Positions 1-10,441 of a DNA stretch of 64,000 bases are shown in pieces. The translations under genes were made by a program, and so were the position numbers. This DNA is from Amblyomma americanum (taxonomy: Eukaryota; Arthropoda; Arachnida; Ixodida; Ixodidae). A model generated the notes under the pieces. The model ran no database searches. It was not told where the DNA came from and worked only from the letters and a program-made list of their open reading frames with translations. How positions within the stretch are numbered: the first letter of the stretch is position 1; each line of letters begins with the position of its first letter. Where the stretch lies: contig NC_135498.1 in the NCBI RefSeq assembly GCF_052857255.1, forward strand, positions 116,970,281 through 117,034,280, in the 5' to 3' direction.

Positions 1-3000
1 AGAGAATCAACCTAAGTGGTAGGTCGACCACCTAGGTCACGTGACCTTGTGACGTTATCCTTGTGACGTTGTGACCTTGTGACGGATTGTGAGCGAACTG
101 CCTACCATGGCAGGTGGCAGCTAAATGAATGACTGGTCCTGATATTTCGCATCGGAAGAGCAGCCTGGGTCTCACAAGCCCCAAGGGTGGTTGTATTTTA
201 AACAGCCTCATGCCAGGGCAGCTGCGCTTTGCATACCTGCTGCGGCAGTAGGGGTATGAGGACGCGCAGGGACCTTTGAAAGCAAAGTATAGAACCACCA
301 ATTCCGCATACATGGGAATTAAACCATTAACGCTATAGCGTCTTACCCTAAAGGCGGAGTCTAAGTGTACCCTCCAGTTTTTATTACGCAAAACTTAGGG
401 AACAAAAGCGACCCTTTCAGAATATTCATAGCGATGCCGTAATTTACAAAGAATGCTGTAAATTCGTGCCTATTTTAGTCCTTTTTTTACTGGCCCTGTC
501 TCTGATATGTTAAACTATTAGTTTAAGCGCGGCGCACATCGTAATCCAAACAACATTGAACCAATCTAGCTTATTTCCAACGAGGTGACACAGCAGTATA
601 TTGCTCACGTCACTGTCCTAAAGCCGTATAGAGATGGAGTTCTTGAATTGGTGCTTTGTGAAAATTATTAAATTTGTTGTTAGTCTGCAAACTCATTTTA
701 AAAACAACACTGCGCTTCTCCTGTCCATTTCTCTCGTGTACAGTGCATCGGAACTATCCATATGGAAAAAATATCAGTTCTGGAGTCTGACGCATTGATG
801 AGTACTGATTTTTTGGTAGCTGCACGTTTGAAAATATCTCAGAAATAACAATATAATGTTTGTTCTTGACCTCTGGCTCACTGGATTTCAGTTACATTTA
901 TTTGACAGAACAGTAATATAATTATCAATATATATGGGAGGTGTTTCTGACATGTCGAAGAGCTCAAAAGTTTTCTTGTAGATTATGGTGGGGGGAAGGG
1001 GACAGTTATTAAAGGACATTGGAGATCATTCGCTGCTGGGCGAAGCGAAAAAGTAAACGCGCGATTAATTATGACGAACTCATTGGGCTTCATTTCGGGG
1101 GAGGCAACGGAAGCGGTGGGACATCGAGCAACGACACGCGGAACACAGCTAGGGTTCAGCAATTTTCGACGTGCTGCTCACAATCGAGGTCCGCGGGGAG
1201 AAGCCACACGCTGTGGGAAAGCTCTCAATGCCAACACTGCTCTCCGAACGTCACGGTGCGTGGTGGAAGTCGCGCTGTCTTCAGAGTAAACCCGCTCCTT
1301 CGAGCTGATCGCTGCATCACGGCGTGCTGGACTTGTTTTGTTTTGGTTTAGCACAACCTCATTGGTCGTCTTCTGGAACTCAGCAGAAGATAGTAAATGG
1401 GGGGACAGTGCTTGCGAAGTATTGAATGCCGAGCGCTTATAATATATAGCTCGCAACAATCATTAAGAAGCCTGTGACGCAAATACGTTCAGCTAGCGTC
1501 TGACCCAGTCTAGACACACAACAGAAAATTTTATGCCGTGGCAATAAATTTTTGTAATGTTTTTTCACGGGAACTTGTATTAACGTCACGGGTTTTTGTA
1601 ATGAGAACACAATTTTGTGCTCTTACCACAGAACTACGGACTACAGAAAACACACAGAGCTAGAAAGAAATACTACAAAAAAATAAAAAAATATCTGTCG
1701 TTAATAAAACAAAACGACAAAACATTTTCACATGGTTCTGTCACTGTTTCAAATGATGTGGATTCTGAAGAAGGGGCCAAACATCGCAAGTGCTCTCGGG
1801 AGAGAGGGGTATCTTAAACGGCGGCGAAATATTTAAGACACAAGGCACACCTGTGAATGTGTGAAGCCAGAACAAGAAAAAAAGGTCATCGCATTTGCGT
1901 GTTCTGTGCTCTTTTATGCTACCGACTGTGAGGATCGTCGTCCTCCGACAACACTGGGGCTTCATGCCGCTCTCACAAAACTGGATTTAGCGATTTTTCA
2001 AAGCTGCCGTACTTTTGCTTTCAGACTTTTTTACAGCGCCGGAAAACACGGCTCTGCACCCACAGCATGACTAATGCATAGCGGATGGGGGCACCGTACA
2101 GTACAGGCGATGCTTCCCGTGAGCACGTCATCATACAGCTGCATCTCGAGAAGCTCCACCTTCTACGTACATATCCATCAGCTGTCGCTGAATATGGTAA
2201 TGAAAAATCGCGAATTAAATATTCTTGTACTTTGTTTCAGTACAACTGAAAGTCTAATTGTGACAGCTATAATAACGGTGATAGTGCTGGGGGTATTGTG
2301 ACGCAGCCAATCTACCCCATGGAACTAGCTGACGTCGATTACTCCTCTCAAGGAAAAAAAAATAGATAGGATTAATAGGATTAGGTCGCCTTCTTTCACT
2401 CTACCCGTGCCCTACTGAGCAAATAAAAACAAGAGAATACAACAGTCTAGCACTGAATTTCTTGACTCTAATGCACCGTAGTGTCTACAATTCACACAAT
2501 CCTGAAAGGTCCAAGCAACGTAATACTCCGGCCGGAACGCTATGCGCTGGAATACTTTCCAGCATTTAACGGCCTACGCGGAACGCCCGGTGGGAAACAT
2601 AGCCCACGGCTGCTGCAGTCGCCGAGTTCAGACAATTGGGCTTTGTTCGCGAAGCCTCCCCCCCCTCCCCCTGCCCTTTTCCGAGTAATTGGCAGATAAG
2701 AGTGCCTCCGCCTACCGCCGGACACCTCCCAATTACACGAGCACGTACCGCCGTCGCCAGCAAGTTGCTCTTTTGTCCTTTTCTTTCTCTGTCCATGATC
2801 GACCTGCACAAGGCGTCGTCGCCCACCGATGGCCTCTCTCTGTCTCTCGGTGGCCAGTTTTCAATATACAAGAACCGTGGGTGTGTGGTTCATAATATTG
2901 CGCATAAAGCGAGGTTGGCAACTCCGGTGGGCGCTTTATATTCATCACTGCGTCCTGCAAGAATAACAGCCGCGAATCGAGCGAGGCGATGCGAGTTCTT

Positions 3001-4189
3001 TTTTGCAACACAGCGCAAAAAGGGCAGCGGAGGACAAATGCGCCGGCATTGTGAAGTATTTTTTTTCTTGTGCCATTTTATTCGATCGGCGGTGATGCGG
3101 TGATGAAAGGATGAAGTAAACCCTTGGCCACTTCATTTCTTCATGTAGTTACACTCAAGCCAACAACAAATATTGGCAAGTTTTTTTCGTTGCGGAAAGC
3201 TGTATTTTCATTTCTGGAAAATGAACGGACTTGTTTGGATTCTATTCCAGACTCCTTGCCGTCAGAAACTTCACTAAACCACGGGACGTTATATAGGGCG
3301 GACCACGTGTGGCTGCAGCACAAGGGTGTTCGTTTCATGGATATGAATGCTTTTTCTGCCTTTAAATCTGCTATTCAAACGCCACTTCCAATAAGTCGCT
3401 CCATGCGAGTAGCTAAGCATGCCGTTTTATCACGCTTCGAGGGTAGTTATTACTCGCAAACATTTTAGATCCTTCAGTTGTAGTGCAGAAAAGTTTGCAC
3501 TCGATAAGGTCTGCCGCCAGAATGCATAGCGTTTACTCTACATTCTTTGATGAACATACGTTTTAGGGATATCTGCATATGGCGTCACGAAACCTTGTTC
3601 AACCCTTACCAGATAGTTTTAAGAATTAATCTGTATAGGTCACAGAATTATCTAGAGGAGCCATTCCAACCTCTCATCCGTCACATAAGCTTACCGTGCC
3701 GTTTTTCCTAAAATTTAGTGCAGTCGCGGCGGTGTCATGCGGCAGTACTACTAGAGTACTACAACCCAGGTAGCGCCTTTTCGTTACAACAAAGTTACTT
3801 TTTTTGCTTTGGTAAAACGCTAATACAATGACCACAATTTTTTTTCTAACTAATGTGAAACATTGCTAATAAAAGTTGAAGTAAGCTTACCCTAACGTTA
3901 TTGAAACATTTAAACACAAACACAAGTGTCATAATATATCGACGTTTAGTGGACAACACTAAACGACTGCGGCATCGCAGGACGACACATTTTTTTTTAA
4001 TATACGGACAGTACTAATGCTAACAACTAATTCTTACACAATTAGAATTAGAATGAATGAACTTGGTACATACACCGCAGTCGTACTAATTATGGCAATC
4101 AGATGCTTCGATATCGTATTCCCCACATGTTAAATCAGAACATCGAAAATTCCCCACACTGACCTCACATCGTGTACAGTTTGTTACAC
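1..4189. other. Unassigned stretch, no recognisable gene
   Basis: I see no recognisable protein domain, RNA gene or complete mobile element here. Open frames are short and overlap on both strands. GC-rich patches lie near 1040-1340 and 2480-3060; the second includes a C-rich tract around 2659-2680. An unassigned 114-codon open frame runs 3124-3468 (+). It has no motif that I know and is left unannotated. Long A/T runs occur around 3790-3850 and 3990-4000. The stretch could hold untranslated exons or degraded repeats that I cannot identify by eye. Confidence 0.4.
35..90. repeat. Short tandem motif CTTGTGACG with GGTCACGTGACC palindrome
   Basis: A perfect 12-bp palindrome (GGTCACGTGACC, 35-46, containing an E-box CACGTG core) leads into three spaced copies of CTTGTGACG at 46-54, 60-68 and 76-84. 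This is directly visible. It may be the end of a dispersed element, because the window starts just upstream. A role as a binding site is not shown. Confidence 0.5.
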
Positions 4190-4486
4190 AACATGACATT
4201 AATTCATATGATGCTTGTGCTCCGCTCTTTTTTGGTCTTTTTCAAAATTATTGTCAAGCTTCCTTTTGTAACTATTTTACACCTTCTCTTCACAATTTTC
4301 AAATGTTTGTAACGCGTGTATTGTACTTTGTTTTTCAAAGGGTTAAATCACAATTTATTTGACGTCTGCTTTAGTGTTGCATTGTTAAGGGGGCACGGTC
4401 TTTTTCAAGCCACCAACTCGGTTTTTAACTTTGCCTCTAGCATGAATGATGATGAAATAAAAGATTTGATTTGGTTTGATTTGCAG
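4190..4486 (+). mobile_element. 3' end of a CR1/L2-like LINE (untranslated tail)
   Basis: The stretch has no conserved coding frame. It ends with an AATAAA-like signal (4457-4462), followed by a degenerate pentamer tail of the form GATTT/GATTTG repeated to about 4485. This is how many CR1/L2-type LINE 3' ends look: a U-rich untranslated region, then a short tandem repeat instead of poly(A). I inferred the family from this tail and from general resemblance to tick LINE ends. No RT is attached upstream, so it would be a 5'-truncated insertion. The upstream boundary is a guess. Confidence 0.4.
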
Positions 4487-7127
4487 ATGTTTAGTGTTAA
4501 AATTAAAATATTCTAGCGACAAGGCATTTGATTTTAACATTGAAATAACCTTCTGATGTAATATGTAATGTTACTGCAAATTATATAACCATTTTATAAC
4601 ATTACGTTAACCTTCGGTGCTTTTGGCACGTCCAGTTTTGCCCTGACCGGAGATCGCTGATCTTACCTTGAAGTGTCAATCCAACTAGGAGCTGGCAGAT
4701 AGTGCGTCGTATTGGCGACAATATACATATATGTGATATTCCCTGGTACCATTTGGTTTATTATAAAAGGTAACACCTATGCATTCGGCGATGCAGATAC
4801 AAATTTTAGGCTTCCGATAAAGTCCTGTGGGATCACGAGGGATAACATAGCTAGACCGGTCGTTAGCAAACCATTTGGACCCACTCCCTAAAAATTTCCA
4901 GATCTCGTCGGGCTGCGGACGCAACCTTACTTCCATTCCGTGCCCGAATACAGTTATACGAGGTTTACTAGTCCGCTTGCACCTCTAGAGAACTCACATT
5001 CAAGAGTGCGCTTTCAGGCGCCTGCACCAAAGATAGGTGTGAGAAGTGATCAACGAACGGTCTGTCTCGCTGCAAATGCAAACCACCGTGGCATCACATT
5101 TCCCTATCTGCAGCGCTACGCTGCAGCAATCAGCACGCAGTGCAGTACGTCGGACTTGGAGGCCACGGGTCACACTGCCGTGCCGGAGAAAAATAAGGCT
5201 GCAGGGAAGCTCCACCGGCACGGTACCGCGTGTTCCCTCTCCCAGGCGAAGAACTAGATATTTGTTAACGCCTTTCTTGCTTTCTAAACTACAACCGAAT
5301 CATAAGGCGAAAGTACAAGCGCGACAGTGGTGATGCCTTTTACTCTCGTTTCCTGATGGGAAACATTAAAATGATTATTCTGTTTTCCACTGTGACTGGT
5401 TAGCGGATCGAAATACCACCCTGCGAGCCACGGGTTGTTATCGACTGCTGTTCTTTTAAGTGTTACCATACTGTAGACTGCAATATGTCTTTCTAGAGTT
5501 TTTGTGGTGCTTTCGCACTGTACATTTGCACAAGCTCCTCGATACCGAATTTACGCTTGTGATGCTAGCGTAGTTGCAGCCATGAGACTAACCGCGCTTG
5601 CTTGTCGAGCCTTCCTCCGCTCACTATGCGTCTTTGTTTACAGGCGATTCCTCCAGACGAATTCGCATCTAGGCTTCTTGTACTGCCATGCTCCGGTGCT
5701 TGGGCTTCTAGGAATGAGCACTTCGCCCAGCAGCCAAAGGTGGCGGCTGTGAAAAGGCTGTTGGGCTGTACTTTCCACTCTTCCGGATCACAACCACACA
5801 ATGTTGAATGGCAGGCAGTATATATAAACAAAGCGCATGCGAGGTTAATTATCCGTTGCATTTCTAACATGTGCAGCCTCATGTATACGTCTCAGACCAT
5901 TTGTTTGTTCCCGACGCCCTCTGAAACCTCCTGCGTGGCGAGTTTTGTCTCATGACGCCCTAGTTTTATTTATTTTTATTTATTTATTTAGTTGTTTATT
6001 TATTACTTTTTATTATTATTATTTATTTATCACTTAAACAATACTGAACACTAGAGGCCAGAAGGAAAAGCTTTCTCGGGTGCAGCTTATCTCTTCTCTG
6101 TTTCCAAATACTTGCCCTTCACATTCCTTTCTGGAAAAGCCAGGCGTTGTGCCTCTACTGGCGACAGTTTCCCCGCCTGTTGCCTTCCCGCTCTCTATCT
6201 TAATTTAATCAAAAACAACAGTAACGACAACGTCCACGCACCAATTTTTCCGAAGCCCGAGGCACTTATGGTGTGCGCAAGAAAAGTGCTGTAATTCATT
6301 CTGCGCTGAAACAACGCACACTTCACGGACTGTGGCGAAAGCCGCAGCGCCAGGATCCCCAGGGCTTTACTTTACGGGGACACGTACACGCGGCGTAAGG
6401 GCCCGTTGCGCTTGTCAGGAAACCGGCGCAGCCTGTTCACCAGCTTAATAACGGCGGCGAAAAGAAGGCGCCTTTGTTATGATGATCATGGCGGGCAGTG
6501 CAGACCTCACCGCGCCTCTTTTCTCTTACCAGCTCGCCTGCCGAGAGTGCTGTTGTCCGAAGACAGCGGGCACGCAGTCTCATGGAGCAAGCGGCCGCTT
6601 ACAAAAGAGGGTGCGACTCGCCTTAAAAACGGGTGTACCACGAGTGCAGCACCGACCATTGGAAACGCGCGCACCGAGGACGAGGGTACAACCACAGAGA
6701 AAATGCTCTCGGTGAACGCCTTACGTTGGTGCTTGAGAGATAGGCAGCCGAATCGCGGGAACCAAGCGCACCCTGTGCAGGGGCATTGTTCGCAGAAAAG
6801 AATGCCCCTGCTCGCACTGTTTTCGTTGGAATGTATGTTCAGTTTTGCATCGTCAATGCAGTCACAATATGGAAGGAACCAACAGGTAAGACACCTTAAT
6901 GCGAGCTTCAATGGCGCCAGGTCTGGCTGTTTCAGGACAGAGGTGCCTATAAACTTGGCGACTTGCAAACAAAGGGCAAATGACAAGACCAGAAAAAAAA
7001 AACTTGGGGACACTGAAGCTCCTCCTTAAGTGCATGACCTTTAAGCGTAGTGAGCTAATGGCCAAATATGAACAATTGGCCACTCGGTACCTTACGTTCG
7101 TAGATCCCTGGAAGACCTCACGTAACT
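4487..7127. other. Unassigned stretch with GC-rich island
   Basis: No domain is recognisable. From about 6330 to 6730 the sequence is clearly GC-richer. Frames stay open on both strands there (6406-7029 on plus, 6507-7013 on minus), which is expected from base composition and is not evidence of coding. It could be a CpG-rich promoter or 5' exon region, but nothing shows it. Confidence 0.3.
5962..6035. repeat. TTTA/TTAT-rich low-complexity tract
   Basis: A run built from TTTA and TTAT words, interrupted once by GTTG. It is simple-sequence DNA; nothing else is seen in it. Confidence 0.8.
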
Positions 7128-7425
7128 CCCTGCGCAGTGGTGCAACGGTTAAGCGATGCACCACTGCCCCAGGGATGGAGGGTGGTGCAAACGGTGGGCC
7201 TTGCGCGACCGAAATTCCTCTTCTCCGAGCGACCATGTAATCATTATTTAACTCCCACTTGCACGCTGAGCAGTTTGCTCACAATCCGGTGGGCATGTTG
7301 TGATGCCGCCTCAAGATCACGTGGCCTAGGTGGCCCACCTGTCTTCTAGGTTGTTTCTCAGGAGATTTTTCGGGATTTTTCTCTCCCGGTCAACGCCGAC
7401 GACGACGGATATTCTGCGACACGAG
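7128..7425 (+). mobile_element. SINE-like element, family D (tRNA-like head)
   Basis: The 5' part reads like a short-interspersed element head: an 11-bp stem (GCAGTGGTGCA at 7134-7144 against TGCACCACTGC at 7157-7167) around a GGTTAAGC loop. A G/C-rich middle and a non-coding body follow. The element ends near a GACGACGACGG trinucleotide run at about 7396-7408, a typical SINE tail. The body (GTGGCCTAGGTGGCCCACC, ACGCCGACGACG) matches a repeat I recognise from tick sequences. Exact ends and a target duplication could not be fixed by eye. Confidence 0.55.
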
Positions 7426-8647
7426 TCGCGTTAAATGTAGACGACACAACGCGTTATGTTGCGCCCTTTTTTCTAATCCTGTCGTCTGCGCTGTACATTC
7501 TGTTCTCAAAGCATGACTACGCCCACCGCAGGACAAAGGCCTCTCCAAGGTCCAATGAATCCTATCCTGGGCCAACTGCGACCACCCTATCCACGCAAAC
7601 TTCTTAATCTCATCCGTCCACCCCACTTTCTGCCGCACCCTGCTACGCTTGCCTTATCTTGGAATCCACTCCCTTAGCCTTGAGGACCACCAGTTATCTT
7701 GCCTTTGCAAAACATGCCTCGTCCAAGCCCATTTCTTCCTCTTGATTTCGTCCAGTATGTCATTAACCCATGTTTGAGCCCTGACTCACTGTGTCCTCTT
7801 CCTGTCTCTTAACGTTACACCTATCATTTTTCTTTCAATAGCTCGCTGCGCTGTCCTTAAAGGAGCCCCAAAACACATCTTCAGTGCATTGTTTTGACTG
7901 TTGGTTGCATAGAATGAATTATAGTGATGCTATCAGCATCGGTCGTACCGCGTATACTGCGATTTTTAGTATTTTAATTAGCTCACAAAAACAAATTCGT
8001 GGCGGTGACGGTGTCACCATACAGTGGCGGTTTTTAGCAGCGGATATGACATCACTTAGTGGGAGGTTGATGATTGGACAAAGAGTAAATATACTGCAAA
8101 TTGTGTTATTAACCTGAGATATGTTTTGTCAAGTTTTTGCGTTTTCTATTACATTAACAAGACCAACTTTTTACCCTAGATAAAAACACTGTAAAGCAAG
8201 TAAAACAAAAATACACAACCAGAGGCTCTGGCTACTTTTTGCATCGAAGGACTTTGCGCCTCTCTGTAAACATCCTACGACCTAGCACTCAACTCTTATG
8301 GCTACTCTCCATGTATCTGAGAGCGGCTTTGCGGAATCGATCCGATTGAGCCATTGCACTCGATAAGCATTCGTTTCGGCCCCAAGGAAGGATGCGTTTG
8401 TTTCACATTTAGCAGGCAGTAGGCATCGTCAGCTTGTGGAGGATCACCGGGCGGCGGCGCCAGATGGCGCCCCGTTCCCGTCAACAGCGCGCGCTCCTTG
8501 CTCCCCGTGACCAACCAGCGCGCTAGGAGCGACGGGCGATGGTTAGCGGTAAGCAGTAGCGGTACGCGCTATGCTAAATGTGTCTGTTATCTTGCGCAGG
8601 CTGTCACACTGTCGCAGTATCTCGCGATCGAGTTAGGATCCATAAGT

Positions 8648-8676
8648 AAGGGAACGTCACTGATCAGTGTTCCCTT
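8648..8676. repeat. Short imperfect palindrome inside the TTAA element
   Basis: AAGGGAAC (8648-8655) pairs with GTTCCCTT (8669-8676). Between them sits the 12-bp perfect palindrome CACTGATCAGTG. It would form a strong hairpin. It may be a binding site or just an internal feature of the nonautonomous element. Confidence 0.6.
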
Positions 8677-9013
8677 CTGCGCCATCGACGTGACGATGAA
8701 GCATCGCTGGGTCAGCTGGGAGTTCACATGGTTGTTGTAACCATGCAAGCGGCGCTGCCAGCCTTAACGTGAACGAGTTAAAGATAACAGGCAACTATTA
8801 GGTGCAAACTTCCGCCACGTGCTCAGATAGGCTCTTTTGATTGGTCGCACTAAGTGTCGTCATTGGGAGAGTGAAATGGGAATGAGAAGCTGCGCGAAAA
8901 TCGAGCTGGGGGCAGCGTTTGATGGCTTGTATTTCGAAATTTCTTCCATTGAATAACTCCCGTTCCTATGCATCGATTCTCGTAATTCTTTTTGGGTCAG
9001 CATCTGTGTGATA

Positions 9014-9032
9014 TAATAATAATAATAATAAT
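9014..9032. repeat. (AAT)n microsatellite at a SINE tail
   Basis: About six AAT units directly abut the 3' end of the minus-oriented SINE at 9030. In the SINE's own orientation this is a (ATT)n tail, as expected for a non-poly(A) SINE end. Confidence 0.8.
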
Positions 9033-9270
9033 TGGTTTTGGGGGAAAGGAAATGGCGCAGTATCTGTCTCATATATCGTTGGACACCTGAACAGCGCCGT
9101 AAGGGAAGGGTAAGGGAGGGAGTGAAAGAAGAAAGGAAGAATGAGGTGCCGTAGTGGAGGGCTCCGGAATAATCTCGACCACCTGAGGATCTTTAACGTG
9201 CACTGACATCGCACAGCACACGGGCGCCTTAGCGTTTTTCCTCCATAAAAACGCAGCCCCCGCGGTAAAG
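9030..9270 (-). mobile_element. SINE family A1 copy
   Basis: The core GAGGGCTCCGGAATAAT, then CGACCACCTG, TTTAACGTGCACTGACATCG and ACACGGGCGCCTTAGCG, also occurs at 36917-37135 and 60958-61285. The three copies also share a second block, GGAAATGGCGCAGTAT, followed by a region ending ACACCTGAAC and GCGCCGTA. Orientation is minus: the tRNA-related head would be on the right, where the complement of GCGGGGGCTGCGTTTTTATGG begins, and it is truncated. The family resembles tRNA-derived SINEs described in ixodid ticks; I did not match it to a named consensus. This copy lies inside the TTAA element and is therefore younger than it. Confidence 0.75.
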
Positions 9271-9592
9271 AATCCATCTGATGTGTAACCGGCATCCGTT
9301 AAAGCGGTGTTTTGCAGCCCCTTTAACTTAAGCTATAACCTCTTCCTTAGCCTCCACGTTTCTGCCTCCAAGGTGAGCACCGGTAACGTACAACTGTTAC
9401 ATGCTTTCATGATCTGAGAGAACCTGCCAAATGGACTCCACCACTTTCCTATTCTTCTAGTTATTTCACTCTCGTGATCCGCACCAGCGGTCACGACCTG
9501 CCCTACGTAGACGCATTCCCTAACGACTTCCAACACCTCGCTACCAATTGGGAACAGTGCTGTTCTCTTGCTAGACTGTTGAACATTACTTT

Positions 9593-9717
9593 TTTTTTAT
9601 TTGAGACGTTAGCCATTAGGCATAATAAGAAGAGAAGAGGGGATATGGAACAAAGAAGAAGGAGTGTAGACAAGCCTCGCTGAAAAGTGGCAAAAGTTCT
9701 CAATAAAGCGCTTATCA
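9593..9717 (-). mobile_element. Short polyadenylated retro-insert in the RTE LINE
   Basis: This 125-bp segment interrupts the RTE sequence. On the minus strand it ends with CAAATAAAAAAAA, that is, an AATAAA-type signal plus an A run. ACTTT flanks it on both sides (9588-9592 and 9718-9722), consistent with a short target duplication. The outer sequences rejoin to a continuous RTE reading. The likely origin is the 3' end of some polyadenylated transcript, inserted by a LINE machinery. The source transcript is not recognisable. Confidence 0.5.
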
Positions 9718-9888
9718 ACTTTTCTGCATATTAATTTTCAGACGCACAGTACTGATCTGCCTGTCTAACTCACTGATCATGTTTTGCAGTTCATCTCCTG
9801 AGAGACTTAGCAAGGAAATGTCATCAGCCAATCGCAGGTTACTACGGTATTCTCCACAGCAAACAAAGCATGCAAAATAAAACTAAAC

Positions 9889-9968
9889 CGCGCCGCCGGT
9901 GGGAACAGAACCAACGACCTCTGCATGTTGAGTCCAGTGCTCTAAAAACTAAGCTGTGGAGGCGGCTG
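9889..9968 (-). mobile_element. tRNA-derived SINE head
   Basis: On the minus strand this reads as a tRNA-like sequence. It has a GCCGCC start, a box A-like CAGCTTAGTTTTTAGAGC, a middle CTGGACTCAACATGCAG, a box B-like TGGTTCTGTTCCC, and a closing GGCGGC that pairs with the start. The A and B boxes deviate from functional tRNA consensus and the D-arm is odd, so I call it a SINE head, not a tRNA gene. An A/T-rich body follows to the left, up to the broken RTE edge near 9880. Confidence 0.55.
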
Positions 9969-10242
9969 TCTTCCACTCTGCTTTCACGTCTATCCGCGTT
10001 GCCTATAGACTAACATTAAGGGTGTTCACTAGCACCGCTTCATTCTATGACGGCGGTCGTGTTGACAGCATAACACAGGTTATAACACGACTGTTGGCTT
10101 TGTTCTTATGTATTTGTTAACGAGTCCTTCACCTCGTCATCCTTGTCTGCTCTCTGCAGGTGTTGAGAAGACAAGAATAGGAAAATGAGGGGCTTGCTCT
10201 TACGTGAAAATGAAGCAAGCCCACAGTCACCGAAACCACCTA

Positions 10243-10441
10243 AAGCATAAGGTAATGTTTGTACATTTTTCTCCTTTTAACTTCAGGCGTTCATTAGTGG
10301 CAATTTAACAGTGTAATTACTTTATCGCTGTAAGATAACTAATAAGAAAGAAGAAAAAGCACCCACATGCCGCCGGTGGCATCCGAACCCATGACCTCCG
10401 ATATTCGCGTCCGGGGCTCTATCAACTAAGCTACGGCGGCT
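10243..10441 (-). mobile_element. SINE family B copy with good tRNA-like head
   Basis: On the minus strand the head (about 10371-10440) begins GCCGCCGTAGCTTAG and ends CACCGGCGGC, so a 7-bp acceptor-type stem forms. Box A (TAGCTTAGTTGATAG) and box B (GGGTTCGGATGCC) are close to Pol III consensus. The A/T-rich body that follows (TTATTAGTTATCTTACAG, AAGTAATTACACTGTTAA) is shared with copies at 17432-17610 and 17753-17945. The anticodon stem is mismatched and the element has a conserved non-tRNA body, so it is a SINE. The Pol III promoter may still be active. Confidence 0.7.

Larger units (their letters stand above)
7857..9326. mobile_element. TTAA-flanked nonautonomous inverted-repeat element
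   Basis: The ends are near-perfect inverted repeats: TTAAAGGAGCCCCAAAACA at 7857-7875, and at 9308-9326 the complement of TTAAAGGGGCTGCAAAACA (16 of 19 match). TTAA is present once at each edge. Removing the insert leaves one TTAA and rejoins the interrupted RTE LINE smoothly, so TTAA is the target duplication. TTAA targets are the hallmark of piggyBac-type transposons, but I see no transposase inside, so this is a nonautonomous (MITE-like) element. Its interior carries a palindrome (8648-8676), a GC-rich core around 8430-8560 and a SINE (9030-9270) that inserted later. Confidence 0.75.
7512..9880 (-). mobile_element. RTE-type LINE fragment, 3' half, split by insertions
   Basis: Read on the minus strand, 9737-9860 encodes the RT palm, with LRLADDISLLS followed by LQNMISELDRQ. 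9333-9536 encodes the following region (VYVGQVV, DHESEITRRIGKWW, LPVLTLEAETW). 7512-7856 carries the C-terminal and 3' end that continue the same element. This order and these motifs are those of RTE-clade LINEs, which encode an endonuclease and RT and lack RNase H. The copy is 5'-truncated near 9880. A TTAA-flanked element (7857-9326) and a short polyadenylated insert (9593-9717) interrupt it. The FADD-equivalent aspartates survive (LADD), but the frame is broken, so it is dead. Three other pieces of the same family lie at 52138, 57480 and 63640. Confidence 0.75.

Noticed and set aside
6406..7029. 207-codon plus-strand open frame with a 168-codon minus-strand frame opposite
   Set aside because: Both are open because of local GC content; neither shows a domain, and an open frame on both strands argues for composition.
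10371..10440. tRNA gene on minus
   Set aside because: The acceptor stem and A/B boxes are good, but the anticodon stem is mismatched, position 33 is not T, and the sequence continues into a SINE body shared with two other loci.
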